From positions 1 to 6,515 of the forward strand of contig CALFOB010000248.1 of the NCBI GenBank assembly GCA_937919125.1: 6,515 nucleotides of DNA, read 5' to 3'. Position numbers and translations under genes: made by a program. Positions 1-6,097 of the stretch are shown in pieces; positions within the stretch are counted from its first letter, which is position 1, and each line of letters starts with the position of its first letter. This DNA comes from an uncultured Micrococcales bacterium. GTDB lineage: Bacteria; Actinomycetota; Actinomycetes; Actinomycetales; Microbacteriaceae. The notes under the pieces were generated by a model. That model had not been told where the DNA came from and made no database searches. It saw only the letters and a list, made by a program, of their open reading frames with translations.

Positions 1-13
1 GCTCTTCCGATCT
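1..13. other. Illumina adapter remnant at contig end
   Basis: The first 13 bases, GCTCTTCCGATCT, are identical to the 3' end shared by standard Illumina TruSeq adapters. On the minus strand they would extend ClpC after ...DEGGQ with R-S-E-E, whereas ClpC/ClpB family proteins continue GGQ-L-T-E here. The family match therefore stops at the codon at 14-16, directly beside the adapter match. These bases are most likely not genomic. The exact 13-base match and the protein break are seen directly; the adapter identity is from knowledge of the library chemistry. Confidence 0.93.
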
Positions 14-1825
14 CTGACCACCTTCATCGAATCCAACGTAGCCCGGAGGAGCACCGAACAATCTAGATACGGTGTGCTTCTCTGCGTACTCGCTCATGTC
101 TAGTGAGATTAGTGCGCCTTCATCATCGAATAGGAATTCAGCCAGTGCCTTAGCAAGCTCTGTCTTACCAACACCGGTAGGACCAGCGAAGATGAATGAA
201 CCTGAAGGACGGTTAGGGTCCTTCAAGCCAGCGCGCTGACGACGGATTGCCTTAGAGATAGAGTCAACAGCCTTCTTCTGACCAATAACTCTTCTGTGTA
301 GTTCTGCTTCCATGAAGATCAGCTTCGCTGACTCTTCTTCGCTCAGCTTGAATACTGGAATTCCAGTAGCAGCTGCTAGAACTTCAGCAATAAGACCTTC
401 ATCAACAACACCGTGTGCAGCAACATTTCCTGAACGGAACTGCTTAGTCATCTTTGCTCTTTCAGAGATTAGCTTCTTCTCTGAATCACGAAGCTTGGCA
501 GCACCTTCGAAGTCCTGCGAATCAATTGCCTTTTCTTTATCAACACGAACACCAGCAATCTTTTCTTCTAGTTCACGAAGCTCTGGTGGTGAAGAAAGAA
601 TAGAGAGACGAAGTCTCGCTCCTGCTTCATCGATAAGGTCAATTGCCTTGTCTGGTAGGTAGCGGTCTGATACGTAACGATCTGCCAACTTAGCTGCAGC
701 AACGATTGCACCATCGGTAATTGAAACCTTGTGGTGTGCTTCGTAACGGTCACGAAGACCCTTCAAAATGTTGATGGTCTGTGGAACGCTTGGCTCGTTA
801 ACCTGGATTGATTGGAATCTACGCTCAAGAGCAGCATCCTTCTCAAAGTACTTTCTGAACTCATCCAAAGTGGTTGCACCAATAGTTTGTAGTTCACCAC
901 GAGCAAGCATTGGCTTCAAGATAGATGCAGCATCAACTGCACCTTCAGCAGCGCCTGCTCCAACTAGTGTGTGAATCTCATCGATGAAAGTGATGATGTC
1001 TCCACGGCCCTTGATCTCCTTGATGACCTTCTTTAGTCTTTCTTCGAAGTCACCACGGTATCTAGAACCTGCGATAAGAGAACCAAGGTCTAGTGTGTAA
1101 AGCTGCTTACCCTTTAGAGTTTCTGGAACGTTACCAGCAACAATCGCTTGAGCAAGACCTTCAACAACAGCAGTCTTACCAACACCTGGTTCACCAATAA
1201 GAATTGGGTTGTTCTTGGTCCTTCTTGAAAGAATCTGCATGACTCTTTCAATTTCTCTTTCGCGACCGATAACAGGATCTAGTTTTCCTTCAGCAGCGGC
1301 CTGAGTTAGGTTCTTACCAAACTGGTCAAGAACTTGTGAACCCTTTTGTGGAATAGCTTCGCCACCAACGGTTGCTGATTCTTTTCCTTCAAATCCTTGA
1401 AGCATCTGCTGAACCTGTGCACGAACCTTGTTTGTGTCAGCACCTAACTTAGTTAGAACCTGAGCTGCAACACCTTCACCTTCTTTGATAAGGCCTAATA
1501 GAAGGTGTTCTGTTCCAATGTATGAGTGACCTAGCTGAAGAGCTTCACGAAGTGAAAGCTCAAGAACTTTCTTAGCTCTTGGAGTGAAGGGAATGTGTCC
1601 TGTTGGAGGCTGCTGTCCTTGACCGATGATCTCCTTGACCTGGTCTCTAACTGCCTCTTGAGAAATACCGAGTGCTTCTAGCGCCTTAGCGGCTACGCCT
1701 TCGCCTTCGTGGATCAGACCGAGCAAGATGTGCTCTGTGCCAATGTAGTTGTGGTTTAGTGACTTGGCTTCTTCTTGAGCCAATACAACTACCCTGCGGG
1801 CCTTATCGGTGAACTTCTCGAACAT
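14..1825 (-). CDS. clpC: ATP-dependent Clp protease ATP-binding subunit ClpC, 3' end missing
   Basis: ClpC is a hexameric AAA+ unfoldase that feeds substrates to the ClpP peptidase in the cytoplasm. About 604 genuine residues are present of a family total of roughly 810-850. In order they are: two Clp_N repeats (about 4-60 and 79-140, each with YIGTEHILLGLI); AAA domain D1 with Walker A GEPGVGKT at 211-218, pore loop GSRYRG at 253-258, Walker B FIDEIH at 280-285 and Arg-finger region LERRF near 333-337; a UVR-type middle domain at about 418-453, which marks ClpC rather than ClpB or ClpA; and the start of D2 with Walker A GPTGVGKT at 548-555 and GAPPGYVG at 591-598. D2 Walker B, the ClpP-docking loop and sensor 2 are missing. 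The truncation is the contig end, not a mutation, because the frame is otherwise intact. The start ATG at 1823-1825 has AAGGAG six bases upstream, and the protein opens MFEKFTDKAR as the family does. It appears to have its own promoter in the 1826-1948 gap. Confidence 0.97.
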
Positions 1826-1831
1826 TTACTT

Positions 1832-1837
1832 CTCCTT
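1832..1837 (-). promoter_or_regulatory. Ribosome binding site of clpC
   Basis: On the minus strand the sequence AAGGAG lies six bases before the ATG at 1825. It is a near-consensus Shine-Dalgarno site and fixes the clpC start. Confidence 0.85.
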
Positions 1838-1860
1838 CGACACTTTTAGTGCTTACAAAG

Positions 1861-1866
1861 AAGATA
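1861..1866 (-). promoter_or_regulatory. Possible -10 element of clpC promoter
   Basis: The minus strand reads TATCTT here, matching four of six positions of TATAAT and lying about 35 bases before the clpC ATG. No convincing -35 box sits 16-18 bases upstream (only AACAAA-like sequence). A weak -35 would suit an activator-dependent promoter, with the dyad at 1888-1919 centred about 50 bases upstream of the predicted start point. This is inference from position and weak sequence similarity; other placements are possible. Confidence 0.3.
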
Positions 1867-1887
1867 ACCCTCTAGAGACCCATTTGT

Positions 1888-1919
1888 TAGGGCTGTTCGC
1901 CAATGGGGGAAATGCCCTA
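1888..1919. promoter_or_regulatory. 32-bp imperfect dyad upstream of clpC, possible ClgR-type operator
   Basis: Arms TAGGGC (1888-1893) and GCCCTA (1914-1919) are perfect inverted repeats. Inside them TTC-g-CC (1896-1901) faces GG-g-GAA (1906-1911) around an AATG centre, so 12 of 16 base pairs are symmetric. The inner half TGTTCGCC resembles the CGC/GCG dyad bound by ClgR, the activator of clp genes in Corynebacterium, Mycobacterium and Streptomyces; the other half is degenerate (GGGGGAA instead of GGCGAA). No T-run follows on the minus strand, so an intrinsic terminator is unlikely. The dyad is directly visible. The ClgR assignment is inference, and another regulator or an RNA hairpin is possible. 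Confidence 0.45.
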
Positions 1920-1948
1920 TGAATAGGCTTTGATAGTTGACTCGAGGT

Positions 1949-2341
1949 CTACAAAGTCATTGCTACAGCGGCAGCGACAATAAGCCCTGATCCAGCTGAA
2001 ATGAGCAATTGTGTGCGAGATAGATTACAAGGCTTAGTGCTCTTGACCGCCTGATATTTAGCCTTCATTCTGGTCTTTTCAGTCTTGTTGGTCGAGTAGC
2101 TTGCGACGGCAGCTTGATAGCCCGGTAAGCGCAGTCCCGAAATCATGATGATCATGGCTGCGACAGCACCACCAAAGGATGCCCATAATACAAAGAACAT
2201 CGCTAACTTGAAATTTTCTTCTCCGGCGGCTGGCAAGACAATGAAGCCGAACCCCATGATCCCAAATGTGAACAAAACCATTTTCACTAGAAATACGCTG
2301 TTCATGTACACGGCCATGATTTCTGGATCTTTATTCTTCAT
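1949..2341 (-). CDS. Hypothetical three-helix membrane protein (130 aa)
   Basis: I do not recognise a family. The protein starts MKNKDPEIM and has three hydrophobic stretches suited to membrane helices (about 16-40, 46-70 and 111-130). A polar, basic loop (about 71-110, many K and R, with a lone Cys at 105) lies between helices two and three, and the chain ends almost directly after the last helix. No catalytic motif or signal peptide cleavage site is visible. The ATG at 2339-2341 is chosen because GGAGG ends five bases upstream; a TTG at 2351-2353 would add four residues but overlaps that ribosome site. It lies 35 bases after the small membrane protein gene with no visible terminator between them, so it is probably the last gene of the lysS operon. 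The function is unknown and a link to lysS or clpC is only positional. Confidence 0.75.
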   Translation of the reverse strand: MKNKDPEIMAVYMNSVFLVKMVLFTFGIMGFGFIVLPAAGEENFKLAMFFVLWASFGGAVAAMIIMISGLRLPGYQAAVASYSTNKTEKTRMKAKYQAVKSTKPCNLSRTQLLISAGSGLIVAAAVAMTL

Positions 2342-2346
2342 TGTCC

Positions 2347-2351
2347 CCTCC
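2347..2351 (-). promoter_or_regulatory. Ribosome binding site fixing the start of the 130-aa membrane protein
   Basis: The minus strand reads GGAGG here (within TTGGAGGGGACA), five bases before the ATG at 2341. Because the in-frame TTG at 2353 overlaps this site, the downstream ATG is the better start. Confidence 0.8.
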
Positions 2352-2376
2352 AAGGAATCGAATACTGAAACTCTAC

Positions 2377-2541
2377 CTACTTCTTAGCGGCTAGTTTAGC
2401 TCTCTCTTCAGCCTCAATTTGGGCTCTGACTTTACGCTCTTTAGCGTCTGAGCCAATGATTGATTTGAAGAGGATGTAGACAATAACTCCCATGCTGATT
2501 GGTGGCAGGGTGGCTAGTAGTGCATCAAGAAATACCTGCAT
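2377..2541 (-). CDS. Small membrane protein of 54 aa with charged C-terminal tail
   Basis: The reading frame opens with ATG at 2539-2541 and ends TAG at 2377-2379. It encodes one hydrophobic segment (about residues 3-30, containing LLATLPPISMGVIVYILF) followed by a highly charged, probably helical tail (SDAKERKVRAQIEAEERAK, ending KLAAKK). It starts two bases after the lysS stop (TAA-TC-ATG), with a weak GGTGA site seven bases upstream inside lysS, so translation is probably coupled to lysS. From memory, similar short proteins with a TLPP segment and an IEAEERA tail occur beside lysS in Microbacteriaceae, which argues for a real gene; I cannot verify that here. No function is known to me. It could be a membrane-anchored helix that interacts with a partner. 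The N-in or N-out topology is not decided by the sequence. Confidence 0.8.
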   Translation of the reverse strand: MQVFLDALLATLPPISMGVIVYILFKSIIGSDAKERKVRAQIEAEERAKLAAKK

Positions 2542-2543
2542 GA

Positions 2544-4043
2544 TTACTTCACCAACGGGAACATGATTGTTTCGCGAATACCAAGACCGGTAAGGCTCAT
2601 AAGTAATCTGTCGATACCCATTCCCATACCGCCAGTTGGTGGCATACCGAATTCAAGAGCCTTTAGGAAATCTTCATCTAACTTCATAGCTTCTGGATCT
2701 CCGGCTGCAGATAACTTAACCTGAGCCACAAATCTTTCGCGCTGAATGACCGGGTCAACTAGCTCTGAATAACCGGTAGCTTGCTCATAGCCTCTGATGT
2801 ATAGATCCCACTTCTCAACTACTCCTGGCTTTGATCTGTGGTTACGAACCAAAGGTGAAGTATCTACTGGGAAGTCCATAACAAATGTTGGCTTCTGTAG
2901 ATCACCTTTCACAAAGTGCTCCCATAGCTCTTCAACATACTTACCGTGAAGAGGGTGATCTATTTCTAGACCTTCTTTATCAGCAAGAGCTTTTAGAACC
3001 TTGATGTCTGTCTCAGGTGTAATTTCTACTCCAGCAGCTTCTGATAGAGATTCAAACATTGAGATGCGAGCCCATTCACCTGAAAGGTCATTGACTTCAC
3101 CATCTTCAAGTTCAACCTTTAGAGTTCCAAACACATCCATTGCTGCATTCTGAATTAGAGCTTGAGTTAGTTCAGCCATGGTGTTGTAGTCACCGTATGC
3201 CTCATATGCTTCAAGCATTGCAAACTCTGGTGAGTGTGTGCGGTCAGCACCTTCATTTCTAAAGTTTCTGTTGATCTCATAAACACGATCAATACCACCA
3301 ACAACAGCTCTCTTTAGGAAGAGCTCTGGAGCGATACGTAAGAACAACTCTGTGTCAAAAGCATTTGAATGAGTCTTGAATGGTCTAGCTGATGCTCCAC
3401 CGTGAATGGTCTGAAGCATTGGAGTTTCAACTTCAATGAAGTCGTCTTTAGTAAAGGTGTTACGAAGAGACTGCATTACCTTGCTTCTAATCTGAACTAC
3501 TTCACGAGCACGATCACGAACAATCAGATCAACAAAGCGATGACGAACACGATACTCTTCACCAAGTTCATTGTGGAGGTTAGGAAGAGGTCTAATAGTT
3601 TTAGCAGCCATTGACCAGTTGTCAACAAGAATAGAAAGCTCTCCGCGCTTTGAAGTAATTACTTCACCAGATACAAACAGGTGATCACCAAGATCAACTA
3701 GTTCTTTATATTCTTCAAGGCTTGCTTCACCAACCTTGTCTAGAGAAAGCATTACCTGGATACGAGTTCCAGTTCCTGCCTGCAAAGTACCAAAGCAAAG
3801 CTTTCCTGTGTTTCTCTGGAACATTACTCTTCCAGCAAGAGCTACTTTGTCGCCGGTTGCAACATCAATCTCTAGGTCTGGGTACTTAGCCTTTACCTGA
3901 TCGATGGTGTGGGTAATAGGAAGGCTCACAGGGTAAGCATCTGTACCTGAAGCAATTAGTCGCTCACGCTTAGCCAAACGAATTGCAATCTGCTCAGGCA
4001 GGTCCTGTTCGTCTTCGTTTGGGGTTACTTGCTCGTCGGTCAT
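2544..4043 (-). CDS. lysS: Lysine--tRNA ligase (class II)
   Basis: It charges tRNA-Lys with lysine using ATP, in the cytoplasm. The 499 residues match the usual class II LysRS length. An N-terminal OB-fold anticodon-binding domain (about 65-145) is followed by the catalytic domain. Motif 2 is FRNEGADRTHSPEF (261-274) and motif 3 is GMGIDRLLM (474-482). The lysine-pocket residues E240 (APELFLKR), E278 and Y280 (MLEAYEAY) and E427 (YSEL) are present. The pocket segment that reads GNGFSEL in E. coli is ATGYSEL here (422-428), placing Thr423 where E. coli has Asn424. This resembles the actinobacterial and LysX-type catalytic domain, but there is no N-terminal membrane domain, so it is a plain LysRS. 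The start ATG (4041-4043) overlaps the panC stop as ATGA and has AGGAG five bases upstream. The next gene begins two bases after its TAA stop. Confidence 0.97.
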   Translation of the reverse strand: MTDEQVTPNEDEQDLPEQIAIRLAKRERLIASGTDAYPVSLPITHTIDQVKAKYPDLEIDVATGDKVALAGRVMFQRNTGKLCFGTLQAGTGTRIQVMLSLDKVGEASLEEYKELVDLGDHLFVSGEVITSKRGELSILVDNWSMAAKTIRPLPNLHNELGEEYRVRHRFVDLIVRDRAREVVQIRSKVMQSLRNTFTKDDFIEVETPMLQTIHGGASARPFKTHSNAFDTELFLRIAPELFLKRAVVGGIDRVYEINRNFRNEGADRTHSPEFAMLEAYEAYGDYNTMAELTQALIQNAAMDVFGTLKVELEDGEVNDLSGEWARISMFESLSEAAGVEITPETDIKVLKALADKEGLEIDHPLHGKYVEELWEHFVKGDLQKPTFVMDFPVDTSPLVRNHRSKPGVVEKWDLYIRGYEQATGYSELVDPVIQRERFVAQVKLSAAGDPEAMKLDEDFLKALEFGMPPTGGMGMGIDRLLMSLTGLGIRETIMFPLVK

Positions 4044-4915
4044 GCCGGCTCCTGAATATAGAAAGTTATGTTGTCAATAAGGCGGACACCTGAAACAACA
4101 ACAGCAACAAGTAGTTGGGCTTCCCCATGGAACCCATCGCTTATCGGTGAAAAGGTGCTCTTATCAACTAAGGCTAGATAATCAAGTTTAGCCAGCGGTG
4201 GGCTATCTAGGGCACCACTAGCCGAAGCAAGGGCAACCGAAGGTAGTTCTCCATTAGTTATCTCCTGTTGAACTTGAATCAAGGTAGCAAACAACGCAGG
4301 GGCAAAGCTCCTGCCATCTTGAGACAAGAACCTATTCCTACTGGATCTGGCTAGATAGTCATCTTCTCTTACTGTCTGAGCCTCAATGATCTCAATTGAG
4401 TCATTGAACTCCCTATGAACCATTCTCTTGATCAGGAACAGCTGCTGAGCATCCTTAGCCCCAAACACCGCAACCTCAGGCTTAACCACCTCAAAGAACC
4501 AAGACACTACATGGAGCATTCCCTCAAAGTGTCCAGGTCTAGAAGCACCTTCAAACACAGAACCTAAGGCTCCTGCTCGAGGCTTTAGCGGAGCATCCAT
4601 TCCTTCTGGATAGACCTCTTCAACTGCAGGAACAAACAGTAGCGCTGGTGGAGTACTCAAAGCAGATAGGGCCCTGATGTCACTCTCAAGAGTTCTTGGA
4701 TATCTTTCGAAGTCTTCGCCTTTACCAAACTGGGTTGGGTTCACAAAGATACTCATAACTACTAAGGCATCTTGAACCTGGTTTGCTTCTTCTACTAGAG
4801 ATAGATGACCTTCATGCAAAGCACCCATGGTTGGCACAAAAACAACACTCTTGCCTAAAGACTTAGCCTCAGCAATCTCCTGCTGTAGTTGGCTTACGGT
4901 TTCAACTAACTTCAA
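4040..4915 (-). CDS. panC: Pantothenate synthetase (pantoate--beta-alanine ligase)
   Basis: It joins pantoate to beta-alanine with ATP through a pantoyl-adenylate, the last step of vitamin B5 synthesis toward CoA; cytoplasmic, usually a dimer. The 291 residues fit the family. Visible motifs are PTMGALHEGH (28-37, the HIGH-like nucleotide site), FVNPTQFG (57-64), EGASRPGHFEG (122-132), FGAKDAQQ (151-158) and ARSSRNRFLS (189-198, KMSKS-like loop). The start codon is TTG (4913-4915) in a TTGA overlap with the upstream stop, with AGAGGG nine bases upstream. The resulting N-terminus MKLVET aligns with that of other PanC proteins. It overlaps lysS by ATGA. No panD or panB is present in the window, so beta-alanine and pantoate supply must be encoded elsewhere. 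The upstream DUF2520 protein may supply a related step. Confidence 0.96.
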   Translation of the reverse strand: MKLVETVSQLQQEIAEAKSLGKSVVFVPTMGALHEGHLSLVEEANQVQDALVVMSIFVNPTQFGKGEDFERYPRTLESDIRALSALSTPPALLFVPAVEEVYPEGMDAPLKPRAGALGSVFEGASRPGHFEGMLHVVSWFFEVVKPEVAVFGAKDAQQLFLIKRMVHREFNDSIEIIEAQTVREDDYLARSSRNRFLSQDGRSFAPALFATLIQVQQEITNGELPSVALASASGALDSPPLAKLDYLALVDKSTFSPISDGFHGEAQLLVAVVVSGVRLIDNITFYIQEPA

Positions 4916-5631
4916 TCGCTTTCGCCCTCTAGTAGATCTGCTGGATCTATTTCAACAACAGCACTACGAAGTGATTCTTCTAAAGCTGAACGCATGATGC
5001 CAGAAAGTATTTGTCTTGACTTATCGATGTTGGCTTCCTCTAACAGATTCACTGCTTGTCCAACAATCAATGAAGTAAAAGAAGAAGCAACAGAGATTGC
5101 TTCTGCATATTTAGCTCTTGCTTCTGCTGGAACATGAACTGGTTCTCCACCTAATTCAATTGCAAGAGTCTGAACAACTGGAAGAACTGCTTTAGGTGAA
5201 TCAACAGCAATGTATGCATCCATAAGTCTGGTTCTATCAACAGAACTAATTCCAGTGAAACGTATAGCTGGATGAATAGCCATTGGTACAACACCCAAAG
5301 ACAAAGCTTCATCAAATACTTCATAACCATAATCAGGTGATGTGTGAGCAACTAGTTGCCCTCTTGAGAAAGATTCTGTCTTTACTAAACCTGAAACTAA
5401 AGAAGCAAGCTCTGAACCAGGAATTGCAAAGATAACTAAATCAACTCCCTGCACAGCATCAATAACAGGAGCCACCTTGATGCCGGGCAGAACAGCACTT
5501 ACCTGTTCTGCTCTGGCTGGATCTGTTGTTGCCATCGCCATGATGGAATGACCTGCATCTGAGATGGCTTTAGCCATGGCTAGACCTACTGGTCCTGCAC
5601 CTATGACAGCAACGTTTAGACGGCTACTCAT
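4912..5631 (-). CDS. Rossmann-like / DUF2520 domain NAD(P)-binding protein
   Basis: A 239-residue protein. Its N-terminus, RLNVAVIGAGPVGLAMA, holds a dinucleotide-binding GAGPVG (11-16) in a Rossmann fold. It continues with AIPGSEL (69-75), HTSPDYG (96-102) and AIHPAIRFTG (118-127), the HP..FTG signature of the DUF2520 / ketopantoate- and pyrroline-5-carboxylate-reductase-like superfamily. A helical C-terminal domain follows (about 130-225). Members commonly sit next to panC in Actinobacteria, so a dehydrogenase role near pantoate metabolism is often suspected; this is unproven and I give no gene symbol. It is shorter than the roughly 300 residues seen in many DUF2520 proteins, lacking a long C-terminal extension. 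The ATG at 5629-5631 is preferred over an in-frame TTG at 5670 because it places the GxGxxG motif at the usual distance and has a weak AAGAG five bases upstream. It overlaps the upstream stop by eight bases (ATGAGTAG). Confidence 0.88.
   Translation of the reverse strand: MSSRLNVAVIGAGPVGLAMAKAISDAGHSIMAMATTDPARAEQVSAVLPGIKVAPVIDAVQGVDLVIFAIPGSELASLVSGLVKTESFSRGQLVAHTSPDYGYEVFDEALSLGVVPMAIHPAIRFTGISSVDRTRLMDAYIAVDSPKAVLPVVQTLAIELGGEPVHVPAEARAKYAEAISVASSFTSLIVGQAVNLLEEANIDKSRQILSGIMRSALEESLRSAVVEIDPADLLEGESD
4925..4930 (-). promoter_or_regulatory. Ribosome binding site for the TTG start of panC
   Basis: The minus strand reads AGAGGG nine bases before the TTG at 4915, inside the end of the DUF2520 gene. 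It supports the unusual start codon together with the N-terminal alignment of PanC. Confidence 0.6.
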
Positions 5632-6097
5632 CTTTACTCTTGTCGCTAGGTAGCTTGCAGATTTGTTCAACTACAAAGCCAACGTTTAGTAGTAGCACTG
5701 CTGCCACCAACGCAGTGATGTTAGGAGTGGTTGCATCTGTGACAACAACAGGAGCAGTGAACTGCTTCAGTAAAACACCAGCATGCCAACCAATAAAGAT
5801 TGCTCCGGTGATAGCTGCTGCTTTAGCAAGCAGCAGAACTCGAACAGCATAAAAAGGATTTACTGGAAGAAGCTTATTTTGCGATGTTGCTAACTTGATT
5901 AGGTTTCTCTTGTATTTCCAGATAGGCACAGCAAGAGCAAGGAGAATAATTGCGATCAATGCTGTTGAGATTGATAGGGAGATTCCTGTTATTGGAATCT
6001 CTAAACCGTTGTTAACTGCATAGGTGCTGTATCCGAAGGAGAGAACACCTGCAGCAATAGCCCATAAGACAATCATGATTGGACTGATTGGTTTCAA
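5624..6097 (-). CDS. DUF3180 family membrane protein
   Basis: A 157-residue integral membrane protein with four hydrophobic segments (about 8-27, 40-60, 85-110 and 123-144) and a short charged tail. The segment NPFYAVRVLLLAKAAA (80-95) and the ending EQICKLPSDKSKDE match the DUF3180 pattern (DPFRA-RV-vLAKA-s, then E-xC-LPxD) known from Actinobacteria. These proteins are usually found between folK and the DUF2520/panC genes, as here. The biochemical function is unknown. The start codon is TTG (6095-6097), overlapping the folK stop as TTGA, with a good AGGTGG site seven bases upstream; the next ATG (6074-6076) has no ribosome site. The 3' end overlaps the DUF2520 gene by eight bases. Confidence 0.88.
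   Translation of the reverse strand: MKPISPIMIVLWAIAAGVLSFGYSTYAVNNGLEIPITGISLSISTALIAIILLALAVPIWKYKRNLIKLATSQNKLLPVNPFYAVRVLLLAKAAAITGAIFIGWHAGVLLKQFTAPVVVTDATTPNITALVAAVLLLNVGFVVEQICKLPSDKSKDE

Noticed and set aside
312..974. Open frames on the plus strand (312-662, 768-974) and a second minus-strand frame (568-753) inside clpC
   Set aside because: They lie in other frames of an intact, highly conserved clpC, show Ser/Ala-rich or otherwise low-complexity translations, and have no recognisable domains or ribosome sites.
1..1825. Biological truncation or frameshift of clpC
   Set aside because: The frame is intact over 604 residues and ends only at the adapter, so the missing C-terminus is a contig-end effect.
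1590..1825. Internal direct repeat encoding two YIGTEHILLGLI segments
   Set aside because: This is the normal duplicated Clp_N domain of all ClpC proteins, not a DNA repeat of separate interest.
1888..1919. Intrinsic terminator after the 130-aa membrane protein gene
   Set aside because: The dyad has mismatches in the inner stem and no T-run follows on the minus strand, so an operator reading is preferred.
2145..2387. Plus-strand frame opposite the 130-aa membrane protein gene
   Set aside because: It is antisense to a gene with a strong ribosome site and membrane-protein character; the translation has no coherent features.
3402..3614. Plus-strand frame inside lysS
   Set aside because: It is a shadow of the lysS catalytic domain with no homology-like pattern.
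5151..5351. Second minus-strand frame inside the DUF2520 gene
   Set aside because: It is an out-of-frame shadow made of Leu-rich low-complexity sequence, and the DUF2520 frame there contains the conserved HP..FTG region.
5632..5670. TTG start at 5670 for the DUF2520 protein (13 extra residues)
   Set aside because: It would create a 47-base overlap with the DUF3180 gene, and homologues begin just before the Rossmann motif, which suits the ATG at 5631.
5640..5852. Plus-strand frame inside the DUF3180 gene
   Set aside because: It is an antisense shadow of a gene recognised by its own family motifs.
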